Assembly (NCBI GenBank): GCA_916610825.1
Contig: OU744448.1
Coordinates: 12,376,436-12,440,435, forward strand
Origin: Haliclystus octoradiatus
Taxonomy: Eukaryota > Cnidaria > Staurozoa > Stauromedusae > Haliclystidae
Direction: 5' to 3'
DNA: 64,000 nt
In this document: piece by piece, positions 23,001-38,000 of the stretch
Layout: each line of letters starts with the position of its first letter
Position numbering within the stretch: position 1 is the stretch's first letter
Program-made: the position numbers and the translations under genes
Notes under the pieces: model-generated
Database searches by the model: none
What the model saw: only the letters and a program-made list of their open reading frames with translations
What the model was told of the DNA's origin: nothing

Positions 23001-26000
23001 CATCTGGATGACTAGTGACTGTAATTGATCTGAGACAACTGGATTTCCAATTTGAATAGGAAAGTAACATTTTCTAACTGCAGGTTATTAATCTTTACTA
23101 ACCTTGACACGGGGTACACATATGGCCAATGATTCGATGTATGTTTTGCTAACTCTAACACCACGAAGAAATTCTACATTCTTCACATCACAAACATTCT
23201 TGTCCAATACTGAAAATCCCTGGTGAAATAAAAGCACAATGGAAAATATAGAACATAACACTTGAAAAACTGTGCCATAAACAAGAATAATTGGTCAATA
23301 AAAATAGGCAAATACTGCACTATGAATCTTGGATATACTGAATCGCGACTGAAAACCTACTGAAATGATATTGGGTACTGAAACCATAGGCCTACTGACA
23401 TTCACCAGACACTTGAATCTAGATTCTTCTCATTCTACAAAAAACTACTGAAACACACATTAAAATTTGAAACCTACTGAAAAGTACCTGATTCAGAAGC
23501 CCATTCAGTAAGGTTTCAGTACGTTTTCAGTAAGTTTTCAAATTTTCAAAATTTGTAGTGCTGAATGCATAGATGCACATTAGTAGTACAGAAAGCCTGA
23601 GAAGTGCATCTTAACCACTCATTACGACTTTGAGAAACAACATTAACCTTTGTTTGATTGAATTAATGGTTCAAAGTAAATCAATAACAGTTTAAATGCA
23701 GCACATTGTAATATTCAATGTTCTCTTATTACCTGTGTCAAATCGCTTGCTTTAAAATCTGACAGCGCATAAAGTGGAGCATCAGGATGGTCATCTTGCA
23801 CTTCAAAGGCACGCATCACTTGATCACCCTGGAATTGCCATACCAACACAATTACTACCATGTATCAACATGCATGAAACAGTATGTATTTATATAACGT
23901 CTATTTCAAAAATTGGCACACACTAGTACATAAGGGTGAATAATACACAGCTATTATTTATAAAAAGTTTAAATTAAACAATATATTGGTGTTAACTGAA
24001 GGAGCCTCTTCAGAGTTTAAAAGTTTCATTGTTCTGACGTGGAATAGTCAAAGTAAGTTCAATATAATTATCCCACATTTTTTTTACCTAGGGACTAGTA
24101 TTAACAATGAGAAATATGAAATCAGCAAGTAATTCCGAAGAGGCTTATTATCTAAAAATGAAGGATACTCCATTGATAAGGTGTGATCGAAAGGGAGTGT
24201 AGATATTTGTCAAAGGAGAGGTGTCCTCATTCATTTGATTGATCGGTGTTGTGATATACAGGAATAATTTTGTGATTCTTAAAAAGTAATGTAGACGGTG
24301 TCGCCCTACCGAAGGCACCCGTACCACTCCTCTATTTCTAGATAAGTGGCTTTTTTCGCTGAGAGCAATGATTTAAAACGCTCTTTGTTGATCTCAGCCG
24401 CGACACTGCAGATCAATTTCAACAGATTTCATGGCAGATAAGTCTTGATTGTTAATGCGCAACGATGCGCCGCAGCTACTCACAATGCAACTCCCTCTGG
24501 ACCATTCCATCCGCCATCCTCAGATGGTACTCATTTGATGTTTCAGATAAAGTCAAGGCTGAGTTGACCTTAGGGGGATTTGAACCACAGTCGATCAGAT
24601 GTGATCCGATCTGAAGTTCGGTTGCTCTGCCATCTGAGCTAATCCTCCTTTGTGATTCTTGAAAGCATACAAACAGTAGATATTGATGAATCGGACCAAA
24701 TGTGACTGACACGGCTTTGCCCGCCAACCCACAGCCAAACTAAAACAAGAATCAGGTAAGTATTGGGATTCTCCACTGACTTAGCAGTGTGATTGGTGCT
24801 TGTATGGTGGCGGATTAGACAATTGGGATGCTATACGAATAGAAACCATTTGAATAACACTTGAATAGTTTTCAAAAGCCAAATGCAGGTATTCAAATAA
24901 TTTGTCAATTATTCAACCTCGTTTCGAATAGTGAAAACCTGAAACGTTATTATAATAAATGGTACGAAAAACACCAAAACAAAACAGTTTAATGAAGAAA
25001 AGAAAACTGTGTCTTTTTTAATATTTTAAATACTTTTAATTACCGATACTTCAAAGTCATCATGCTATAGACTATATAATTACACATATCTTTTTTTACC
25101 CATTTCGATTTGAGCAATGAACCATTGTTTTGGTAAACAATAGGATTATTCAAATAATATTCCAATACCAAAGATCTCAAAATCCAAATATTCTTTTAGC
25201 GATCTTGGCGTGTCCATAAGTTTTTAAATAATAGAAGGATTGTTACAAATCAAATAGTATACCTTTGCAGTCAACAGAATGACATGTGTATCACAATCGT
25301 AAATCATTGTCATTATTGAAGGAGATGAATCCATTTCAATAGTTTGAATTAATGATAAGTCATTGCCATCAAAGACGCATATACCACGTCGACTCATTCT
25401 GTACAAGTAAGTAAAAAATGGTAGTCATTTTCATAAATACAACTCAGTGGCAGTGCAGTACATACATAATATAACAACGCTTCAGTTGCATTTCATTTAT
25501 TAGCTGACATTAATGGAGATGCTGTCAGTATATGCAAAACTCAAACCATGTCATAAACGTAATATTGGCTCCAAGCCTGAAACACATTGACAGCCTAGTT
25601 GATAACTCTTTCTGAGCATCATCTTTGTGATACAGTTTACTCACACACCGGAATCCGTGCCGGATTTCGTTTTCAAGACCCAAAGCATCATTCTGAAAAG
25701 GCCTGCATATAATACTTGGCTTTGTCCAATATAATGACTTAACTCAATTTAGTAGCTGTAGCATAGACAGTCACATTATAGGAATTGTGCCGTCCCTAAC
25801 TTAATTTCAAAACTCTTATTGTAGTTTGGGCATTAAGATTGCGCATGTTTTTCTCACACCTAACCCTAGCCCTGAGTTTATTCTACCTGTCAGTACAAGA
25901 AAAACATTTGGATAACAATGGAATGGTATAATTAGCCTAACGTTTAAAATTAGCTTACTTGACAAAACCAGCAACAACAATAAACTGGTAATCACTTCCC

Positions 26001-29000
26001 GCCCAACTGATACGAGCACCTCTAGTCCCTGGCAATGAAGCACCAGTCTAAAAATACAATAGAAACATAAACATTAGATGACTATGAATATGTAGGGATC
26101 AGACATATAGATAAAACTACATATTTATTGTGTGATTTATTAGGGTGTTGACCCTACAACGGTTGCAAGGAAAGAGAGAGACTACATATTACAGTTGATT
26201 ATTTACATGAAGTGATAAACGGAAGTTACAATATATATAAGACAACAAACAAACCATTACAAATACAACAAAGGAATATTAAAACATAATAGTAACAAAT
26301 AATATTACCGTCACAGCAGAAGGATTGCTACGAGGATCAAAAATTCGCAATTGCTTATCCTTGCAAGCAGTAACGAGGAATTGTCCATTAGGATGCCATG
26401 CCATAGCTATTATCTGAAGAAAAAAGAGTGACAAATGATTGAATTGGCAAAAAATTGAGGTGTTAATTGATATTTTTGAATAACATTTATAAAGAAACTG
26501 TAAATGACATACTGATTCAGGATGTTCTTCTAATGTAATGACATCATCTTCATTTTCAACATTCCAAATTTTAACCATTAAATCATGTGATGCACTTGCC
26601 AAAACACCAGAAGCATTAGGGTGGTAGCGCACCAAATTGATTTTGTTTTGATGACCTAGAGAATACAGAAGCATTAGGGTGGTAGCGCACCAAGTTGACT
26701 ATGTTTTGATGACCTAGAGAATACAGAAGCATTAGGGTGGTAGCGCACCAAGTTGACTATGTTTTGATGAATACAGAAGCATTAGGGTGGTAACGCAACA
26801 AGTTGATTATGTTTTGATGACCTAGAGAATACAGAAGCATTAGGGTGGTAACGCAACAAGTTGATTCTGTTTTGATGACCTAGAGAATACAGAAGCATTA
26901 GGGTGGTAACGCAACAAGTTGATTCTGTTTTGATGACCTAGAGAATACAGAAGCATTAGGGTTGTAGCGCAACAAGTTGATTCTATTTTGATGACCTAGA
27001 GAATACAGAATCATTAGGGTGGTAACGCAACAAGTTGATTCTGTTTTGATGACCTAGAGAATACAGAAGCATTAGGGTGGTAGCGCAACAAGTTGATTCT
27101 ATTTTGATGACCTAGAGAATACAGAATCATTAGGGTGGTAACGCAACAAGTTGATTCTGTTTTGATGACCTAGAGAATACAGAAGCTTTCTATAATGTAT
27201 AAAGAAAAGATACAGCTGAAAATTCTCAATAAAAAGTCTACATGAAAGTATTGTTGTGATTTTAAACCTAATGCAGTACTAAAACATTATCTTTAAGGAT
27301 GATGAATGAGAATAACTTTGCACAAGTTTTCAATATGACAATGAGGTAAATTGCATTATTTATAAGTCAAAATCTTGTTTCTGAAATTCCGAGTTAAAAA
27401 GTATGACAACGCATTGGTCGACAAGCTTCATTTTAAGAGCCAAGCAATCGAGATGTTGGAAGATATACTCAAAGAGCTAGATATATTTGTTTATGGCTTG
27501 TTTACTCAATGCCCTACTGTAGTATTCTTATATAATTAGACCTAGACTAGACTTGTTACAATTACCAGACCTCTTACACATAAATCACCAGACACACTAA
27601 GATGGCTAACTAACAACACGTGTCTCGTGGCTCTGTCTTTTATTTTGTCAAATTATAACTTAAGAACATTACACCTACCAGTATCAGTAGTGTCTACATT
27701 TTGAAATAAAACGCGTCAACCACTTGTTCACAAGAACTACACTCACCTTGAAGATCATAAGTTGGGTCTGAAAGAGTAGCCTCAAGTCCATTTTCTGGTA
27801 CTTTCCATACTCTGATGTGGCCATCATCACATGCTACAAATAAAAGGTGTTGATGTATCACAAGGACATAGAAATAACTATACAAACATTGACATCTCAT
27901 ATCACATCTCCTACTCACCAACAGCAATGTTATGCTCATTAAATGGGTCCATGGTAAAGTCAAGAACAGTGGATGAATTTTGAATGACAGGTAAAGCTCC
28001 ATCAGCTAATCTGCCAGGCTGAGATAGCTGAACAACAAGAAGAAATTATTATTCACAAACATACTAAAAGAAGTGTATAGAAATATGTTTACAATAATTT
28101 CATTGCGAACCATAAGCAGGGCAAGATTTAGTTGTAAGAAGAATAAGTAAATGCTTTAGTCCCAGAGAAAAAATAGGTCTTTCAAAATGAAAAACATTCT
28201 AAACTGCATTTTAGCCTGTTACACTGTATTTTGACTATTTTCTATTCTATATGTTGGATAAATGCAGGGCAGTTTGATCTCTAGGCAATATAAGCTTGTC
28301 CTTTGGTCCAAAGATTTTGAATGAGCCCATTTTAAACAATTAGAGCAAAAAAAATTTCAAAAGAAAGTTACAATAACTAAAATATTAAATATTAAATTAC
28401 TGGAATACTGTACTAGGAAAGTCAAAACAAGCTTAGAGAGATCTTCTGAGAGAAGCATATTTTCAACAAATGCTGCGGGTGCATACCCCATACCCCTTTC
28501 ATCCACTAGAGAAGCAGGTCCAAAGCCTGAGAAATACCACAATAGACTCAATAGTGCTTTAGGTCCCAAAAATCTAGAAACGCTTTGAAGGATTATTCAC
28601 TTAACTTTTACCGGTAATTAAGTTTAGTAACTTTGAAGTTGCATTTATCAGAACCTCTTGAAATTGGTTTATAACTATTTGGCCAAAAAATGGTTTTAGA
28701 AGATTCAACTAAGGACGTTGATGGTACAATGCATAAGGCTAAAAATAAACAAGTGCATTGCATTTGATGTTAAAGTGTATATCTTGGCCATTTTTTAAAA
28801 ACTGTGTGAAAAGTAAGAAAAGTAGCTAGCAGTATCGGGATGAACAGTTAAATTTTCAATAAAAAAAGCAAAAATATTCCAACATTTTTGTTGCCTATAG
28901 CAATTAAAACATAGAATGTGGGCAAAAAATCACGGTCAAACCCTCTTGTGGATAATAAAATTGTTCCTTTTTTGGTTTCAAATAGTCGGACACGAGAATC

Positions 29001-32000
29001 TCCAAAATGCCATGTTTGGGGTCAATTTTGACGGGGAAAGAGTCGTGCTGTGTAAAAACTCAACAACAACATGTACGAATAAAAATAAAAGTTCTATCCA
29101 AATCCGTTTTTTAAAAAAGACGAGATATACACTTTAATCGACGAGAGAGTGGCATTATACAATGTCACGCACCTTGAATACAGCAATCTGTCCACCAGGT
29201 CCAGCAAGTGGCAATGCAACAAGATCATTCTGTGCTTGTATACCATCACATTCACCAGGAACTGATGTACTTAAATTTTTAAAATTATCTATGCGTAATG
29301 TTTTGTGACATGGCGTTCCTGTAAAGTAGCGGTACTTTGAAGTTCGGGCTGCACTAAATTTTCCAATTTTGACAGGTTTACTTATTGCTTGACCTGAAAT
29401 GATGATTACGATAACATTAGACAGATATTGGAACATCAAATCCAAATTAGTAGGAAAACAAGGATTCTGATAATTTCCCTCATAAATAAAGGGCAGAAAA
29501 AGGGCAAATATTGGAGTTTGGAAGGTGATAATATAGTCGAAATCCGTCAAATAAAATTCTGAGTTGAAAGAAAGGAATAAAAAATATATGCCTATTTGAC
29601 CAGCAGTCGCAGCCATTATGGATTCAACTGCGCGTGCGCAGACAGTCGAATATGCCATTCACTCCATCACGTGTTTCACTCGTCCCAGGGTTAGGGTTAG
29701 GTTTAGGGTTCGATCACGTGATAACCACCCGGTTAGGGTTAGGGTCTGATCAAGTGATAACCACCCGGTTAGGGTCCATCACGTGATAAACACCCGGTCG
29801 TGGTCAAATTCATTTCTGTCTCATGGGCTTTCGTTGGTTGGCGTAGGCCTAGCTCATTCGGAGTGCGTCTGACTAGCATGCAGGTCATGCTGGTTTGAGT
29901 CCAGGTCGTTCCAGATGTTTAATTTATTTTCATTGTTTATATTCCAAAATGTTTGGAAGTTACTGTTCGTTCATGATACGCATGCGTTGGTATCCATAAT
30001 GGCTGCGACTGCCGGTCAAATAGTCACAGCGTAACAAATAATTAGATCTGATTAGAAAGAAAGTCAGAATAATCATGTGCAAATAGAATGGATACTGTGA
30101 AATCTATGTAAAAGTCAGCTAATAATGAAATATATATGAAGTTCTGACTAAAAACAGGATGAACCCAATAGAATATCCACGGAGATGAAGTATTTTGAAA
30201 CCATATTACATGCTTACTTCTTGTTGATTTGATTCGCAAAATGTAGGTTGGAAAAATGAGAAATCATATGTTGCTAGTTTTTGCACTTTGGTTCATCATT
30301 AGACCTTAAATGCCACCGGTTCTTGGTTACCTTTCACGACGTTATCATTCTGAAAGTAATTTTTTACTATATATGGCCAAGAATATGGTATAGAGTAGAA
30401 TATTGGCTTACTTTTCAAACGGAAATCTTCAGGTGGTGCCTCCATAGATGCTTTTGATGGTCCAGATGGTTTATGAACTGGTGCAGCCTGTAAGGTTACA
30501 AAACGTAGCGATGTAGACCATGTCAAATAGTATTTACAATGTTATCTATAAAAAATGCGAAACAAACCTTGGCAGCAGTACCCTCAGTCGTTGATGCAGT
30601 TGTAGAACTAGAACTAGCTACGCTTGCAACTGGTTTTGGTTTTGACTTTCCTCTTAATTGATCACTTGATGGCTGTAGCTGGATAAATGTTAGCTGAAAC
30701 AATTTGTGGATTAGATGAAATTAGGTCCAGGGTTAGGTATTGATTGTAGAATATATATATTTTTTTTTAACACTTACGGGTTCATTTGCTCCTGTCAACC
30801 ATTGTGCTGCTGTCATTGAGGCCTTACCAGACAATGTTTCAGGATAGACATCAGCATGAAAATCAATGTAAGACTAGAAAGGGAATAAAATTAAAAGCAA
30901 ATCAAAGTACAGGCAGGTTACTGTTCAACATTTGTTGCTACATCTGACGAAATACGTAACAAACAACAAATACAACTGTCAATCAAATATATGCATGACG
31001 ACTGCAGTGTCATGATTTAAAGGATGAATTTTAATTCGACTTGATGCAGATTTAATTTTTAAAATAAAACAGTTGGATATCAATACTGGCTACAAAATTA
31101 CAGCCCCGCGAAATAGCATATTTGAACAAGGTAACTATCGAGTATCTAGAAATAAATAAGTGTTTGTTGTTTATAAATTTCATGGAATTAAATTTTTAAG
31201 ACTCTCATATAAAATTGATTCAAAAACATTTGTGAATCGCTTGTTTACTTTTTGAAATTAGCAAGGGAACTTTCCAGCGTTCACTATGAGAAAATAGTGA
31301 ACGATTGAGCAACCAATCAGAATGCAGATCATCAAATAGTACCCTAGCCGGTTTCGACTAAACAATAATATGTAGCACATCTGAAAGAAATTGAATATAT
31401 ACAATTAGACATGTTTGAACATTTACCTTTCTTGGAACAATGTAGCTGATAGGAATGACAGCGTTTTTAGTAAGCTGCATCAACCGGTTGACTTCACAGT
31501 CCATTAAATTCACTGCTCGTTTAGGGATAGTTGTCATACCAACAGTCTGTGTATCGATATTTTCTTTATTAACTGAAATGTAAGTCAATCAAAAGCAGGT
31601 TGAAACTGTTTCAAGTCAATCAGTCCGTTGAAAAAGGTTTTTTGAATACATGATAATTATGACGAATGATGGTAAAGAATAATTAAACATTCCACTAAAT
31701 TGAAGTTTCATTAACCACAATTTCTTTTCTTTTCTTTGCAAGTTTACTAAGATCAAGATTTATTAAATCTGCTGGAATGGACCTGCACTGTAGCGGCTGA
31801 GAACAGTAACATGAGCATTTACAATCATTGCTTTAAGGGAAAAGAGGAGTGGTCCTCTGGAAATGAAAGAGTGGTACGGGTGCATTCGGAACGGCGATGC
31901 CGACTCAATTACTTACAATCTCGCCAAATAGTATTGTACTATAAGGAAAACGATTAGATCACGCTGATTGGCTTAGAGCTATGACGCCAAATCACCATAT

Positions 32001-35000
32001 CAATATAGAACACTACAAGGTCTGAAAATGCAATCGATCTTACAATTTGAACTTGATATCACAAATCAATTGGCACAAATTTTCCTATGTGCTATTGATA
32101 TTTGACGCACTCGAGTCACATTAGGAGAAAACTCAAAGGCAAAAATCACTTGCTGTGGTGAGTCGTGAATTTATTCTGCCTTCTACTTTTCTTCTTATGT
32201 GCCCTTTTGTGCGGCAAATATCAATAGCTCATAAGAAACTGGATGACAATCGCTTAATATGTTATTGTATTATACATTGCATTTTAGTAATACGTTATTG
32301 CATAGTGCAATTCATGCATTCCAGATATGCTGTCCCAAGATGGATTTTTATCCTTTGCATGTATTTTGGTCAAAGTTCTATATTGATTGGCCAATTACTA
32401 CAAGATATCCAGAGCCATCGCAACTTTTCTATTGTCCTTTTCAAATTGTATAATACCGGTACGCTAATTAGCCCAGCAGCAAAGATAACACTCTTAATAT
32501 CTCAAGCAGAGATTGATGCAAGCACTACTGCACTAGACCAATTCCATACAAACCTTTACTATTTCTGATATATTGTACTGTTATAAAAAAGTTCAATACC
32601 GGATTTGGTTCAATTTTGGAAAGCTTATAATGAACTTAAACATCTCAAATTTTATAATTGCCCCTCATCGTTTCAATACGCTAACAAATTATAATTTTGC
32701 TTGACTTGTATGCGTTTCAAGTAAAAGAGCTTGACCACAAATATCAAAGCTTTGATGTGGACTTGTGCTCGCATATTCCACGTAACTTCAAGTAAAAGAG
32801 CTTGACCACAAATATCAAAGCGTTAAGGTGGACTTGTGCTCGCATATTCCATGTAATAATAAATCTGGGCAAACAATGACTAGCTACACTTGGTAAATTG
32901 CGTAATGCGTTTCTCTTTGAGTACCATCCCAAAAATTATGCATTATGAGATACACTTACCTACTTTAATGTAAGGAGCTTCAGATGAAATTTCATAAAAC
33001 ATTAAAAAGCAATCACCCTAAAATCAAATGAAAATTAACCTATCTTGACAAAAACAGATTAACATCAACATAATGATGTGTGATCAAATAACATATTTAT
33101 AGAATGATGACGATGGCATCATCAAAGACAAACATTTACCTTTCCGCAAATAAACAACATATTGGTATCAGGATCGTAAAATGGCATTAAAGACCTACGA
33201 GAAAATACACCACATTAAATAAATTATGCTCAAATATTTCAGTATTGAGTTATCGGACGTTAAGATATGGTATAGATTACCAGGGAGAGTTAGTTAGCAT
33301 ATCAGCCCCAATGCCTTATTTGGAAAACATCAGATCTATGAAACGTCAGGTGATTTTATGTTCAGCAAAATGTTAAAAGTAAATAGTTTAGTCATTGTAA
33401 TGCTTATTTAATACACATCCTAAATATATTATTTATGTTAATTGTAAGAACATTATTCAAGGCACAATCAAGTATATACTGTATCTACTTTAGAGGCATA
33501 AAGCCAAGGTAATGGTATTAACTAGTTATGATATTCTAGAAGTTTGAGTTGTTTTAACACGAAAATGATGGTTAGCTGAGAACATTTGAGCAGATTCAGA
33601 TATTTAATCGATAACAACTGAACCTAGATATATCACAAGATTGCGTAGAATAAGAGTAATGTGATGTGATGTTAAGACAATGAAGATATAGACAGTAAGT
33701 CAAGATATCATGTGGGGAGCGTAAGGGTATGATCTTATTTTCACTCTGGAGAGTTGCCTCATATTATTTGATGTACAGTAGTACTGTATTTGTAAGGTCC
33801 ATCTTAAATCGCTTTTCTTCTGTCAAATAATTTTAAATGGATCAAACATTCAATAATCAAATAAAATATATCATAATTGAATTGGGATATCTTCATTGAT
33901 AAATTCTCACCCATGGCCTTTGTCTTGTTTGTGATTAGCCAATTGCTCTGTACAGTTTCTAATGTCCCATATTGCAACAGTTCTGTCTCTGCTTGTCTGT
34001 TGAAAAAATCAATCAGAATATACATTTCAAGAGCAGAGCACGTACAATTTTATGTAAACTATCAATTTTCACAATCAAATGTGATTTGATGAACAGAATA
34101 CTGTAATTATGTTAGTCATGTGTATCCACAAACTAATCTCTACGGTTAAATATTATACCAAATGCTGGATGCAATTGTAAGCTTGACTCAGCCCAATATA
34201 GGTCAATCGGTTGGTTAGTAAACATACAGGGTTACAGGTATAATTGGTATTCTAGCCTCAAATTGTAGATTGTACAACGAAAGTAACTCATACCGCATTG
34301 AATCCTGCGCTTAAGACATTGTGTGTGTTACCAAGCCATAAGCAACGTGACTCTCTGTTGGCATCTAGTCCTTCCCATTCCTGTTGGAAATTATCATAAG
34401 AGAATGTTGAATTACACAAAAAATAGCAAAGAAAAATATTTACAGGATTAGTATGTGAACGATAATTGGCCCTATTTCCAAAAACAGTTATGAAATTTCC
34501 ATTGACCATTTATTACCATCATCATCATTTATTCTGTAAACCTGTGTATGTTATCAGACAACTTATTCACAAGAGAGCTGATACATAGGCCTACCATGAT
34601 TAGAATACTAAATTATAGGATATCAACAGATCATGAACTACATGTGTACTGTTTAGGAACTCATGAACTAATTTTTGTATAAGTCAACTTACTGCAGCTA
34701 TGGTATTACTCCTGTGATCAAATACTCTCATTTGACCATCCTATAACAGAGTATAATATGAAGATATAATAAATAATAAATCTGTATATTCTATTGAAAC
34801 AGATTTAGCAAAACTGATTAATGGATGGTAATTCTACCTTGCAAGTTGTAACAAGAAGCGATCCATCTTGTTTCCATTTCATACTTTGCATTTGTTTGTC
34901 ATTGTTGGAGCTAACACCTAATCAACATGATAAGTTTACAAATATGCTACAGTAAATAACGGCCATATTAGAAATTTAGATTAAGTAGCAACGGCACATA

Positions 35001-38000
35001 CTATACTTGATCTGTGACGATGTGATATCAGCAATTTCAACAGTATCATGACATGCAATGGCCAAAATCTACAATGAAGATGGCATCAAAAGGTAGAGAC
35101 TAGCTACCTTCTTAGCTCGAGTATAGGTAAATCAACCTCTTTTTCCAAAATAGTATTGTCTAAAAAACAATTTCGACTTATATTCGAGATCTCAATTTTT
35201 ACATCATTTTTTACCTAGCAGCATGTGCGATAACAATGTAACAAATTGTATTACTTTCAAAGAAATACACAGAAATACATAAAAGTGGTGGTTGTATGAG
35301 TTGTTGAACCATCCCTCATTTTGACAGGTATTTTGGATTGACTTATCCTTGCATGTTACATTTTCTAGATTATTGGATCTCAAAATTAAGGGCAAATTCA
35401 CGCTAATACGGTAATACGTCTTAGTTGTGTGTTCAAGTGCACACAAAAAACAAACTGAGTAGACCAAATTGTTTATCTAAGCCAAATTGAGTCTATTGTA
35501 ATAAGCATATGTTATATTATTTTTATAATAATCCAAACTCACATCATCTGCAGCTGTATTGAAGGCAATATTCTCAATCCGACACTAAATTGGAAAAAAA
35601 ACGTCCCATCAATTGAAAATTTTAACAAGAGCTGTATTAAAAGTGCATATTTCTCTCTATATAAGATGAAATACAGTTATATTCACATATGTACAATAGA
35701 GTTGAAGTTTACTTGAGTAATTGTTGGAACTATAGTGGTCAAAGGTGTGGTGATATTTTCAGTAAGTCCACCATCAGGTATTCTCCAAATGCTGACCTTG
35801 GAAAAAAAGGAAAGGAAAATTATACCAGGAAAATCAAGTACTTTAGGCATAGAATTCAAATTCCTTGATGTTAAAATATTTTAGCGGAGATTCTCATCAT
35901 TCTTATAGCATTTTGGGAGATTTACAAATTATTGCAGATTGTCTTATATTAACTTTCCTGACCCATTCGCATTTACATAATCTTGAAGGATTTGCAATTA
36001 TGTGAACTGGAATATGTTTGATTACTGATAATAGGTGGATAAATGTGTAAACAAATATTTAGTTCTGAAGTACCAACTGTGTAGGCCTAATGTATTCGAT
36101 TCCCGCTGAGAGCAGCGAAATACCGCGTTAACATTATTGTTATTACAACATCAAAGTTTTCAATTCATGATCGATTTGCAATTTTTTCTGAATTATAAAA
36201 TTATAAATATGATATGATAACTTTAAGAACTAGCAAGGAGCTTAATAATCTAAGTAAATAGTTGACACCTGCTAATAAGTAGGAATATACCAATGTCAGA
36301 TAAACCTTACCTCTCCACAGTAAGACCCTGTTGCGAGAACATCATCATGGAATGGGCTGAAATCCATATCTGATACAAACTCTAAAATAAATCAGTTGAA
36401 GATGAAATAAGTATAATCACACATGGGTTAATACCCCAGAATGGAAAAAAAAGAAACAGGTCATTTGGAAGCGAGTGTAAGACCAGGCCTGGAACATACC
36501 AGCATTCACTTCTTTTTTTCTCGTAAATTGTAAATTGCAAATAAGAAAATGGAAAATTGCTTACCCTTGTGAGCATATATATAAGGCATTGTCCGATCTT
36601 TTCTCCCTATATCACCAAGGCAACAGACACCCACACCACCTCCCCCTATAATAAATTCAAATGAAATTCAATAGTTAGATTTGATGATGATGTTGATGCA
36701 GCAATGGAGGCATCAAATGTAATAGTCTTACCACCAAGGTTAGTGTTGAAAGCAGCATATTTACAGCTAGATGCAATGTAGTTACCATTGGATGTCATTA
36801 ACGACCCAATAGGTACATCAAACAAAGTTTGCTGCAATTGGAAAATAAAATAAAGATGATTGCTATGCTAGGTTGTATATATAGCCTACCATTATACAAG
36901 TACTACAGCTGCCAAGCAGCAGTAAAATGCCTTAAGATATGATATCACCCTGTAGTTTTCCTTGGTCAGAGCAAGGAATGACAAATGGCATTATACTTAA
37001 TTGAGATTTCGAATTCCAATATGATATTAACTAATAGAATGTAGATAATTCCTAATGTTCAATGCTGTGAAGCAGTAACTCGGGATGACATCACAATGGG
37101 ATAATAGCTTCAACAAGACCTTCTGTCCTTCCTTACCTATTACGTCACATCAACGTAAATCATCATATTGGTTTCCTGACGTGGACAATTGCTTACAATT
37201 TTTGGATTTGCTACCAATATGAAAATAGCAGTACAATCCGATACATGAAAGATTTGTTACTTGATCTGGAGTAGAATTGGAGAATTTGTAGGATAGAAAG
37301 GAACACAAAAATCACAACATGGATAATAGGGTGGTCCAAAAAAAGCCAAGTATCTCCGAAAAAAAATTTCGTAAGCTTTTCTGATCCATGCATAGCTTTA
37401 TTTCAATAGAATAACGTTTAGGGGTGGCGCATCTCAGTTTAAATTTATATCGTTTCGTGTTACTTCCCTTTCCTTCTTCACAATCTAGCGGCGTTAAATC
37501 AGTTTGCCTCTATAAGCGATTAATTTCGTTCATGTCAAAGGGTTTGTGTGGTTAAATTTGACACAAACAGGAAGTATCAAGTACATGAAAAAAGTAAAAT
37601 ATCTTTGCAATAGGAAAAATTTGTTCATTTATGATTTATATTTCAATAAATCTACAGCATCAATAATTACTTTGCATTCTCAAGTTTTCAAGTTGATTAA
37701 TAATACAGTATATAATCTTTTCACCACATTGATAACTCATCTTGACCTAGGTATATAACAAAGTCAGTTCCTTGTTCGCTCACTGAGCAGTACTGATGAA
37801 GGCTAATGGCCAGAAACATTTAATTGTCTGCTGCTATGCATGTCTCAATTGCTCATGCGCAATTTTAAGCACTATCGACTTGGGATGTACCTATACTATT
37901 TGCGATATGCATTGCACACTACTTCGGTAGTTTGAGCACTCTGGTATGACACAGATGTTTTTTTTGATGTGGTGGATTTTTCACCACATTTACTAACTCA

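Noticed and set aside
24580-24648. Possible true tRNA gene
   Set aside because: A and B boxes are good but the acceptor 3' strand does not pair, the anticodon stem is imperfect, and the sequence is the head of a SINE with target duplication.
24476-24727. 83-codon minus-strand frame
   Set aside because: It is a read-through of the SINE's tRNA-like head and body.
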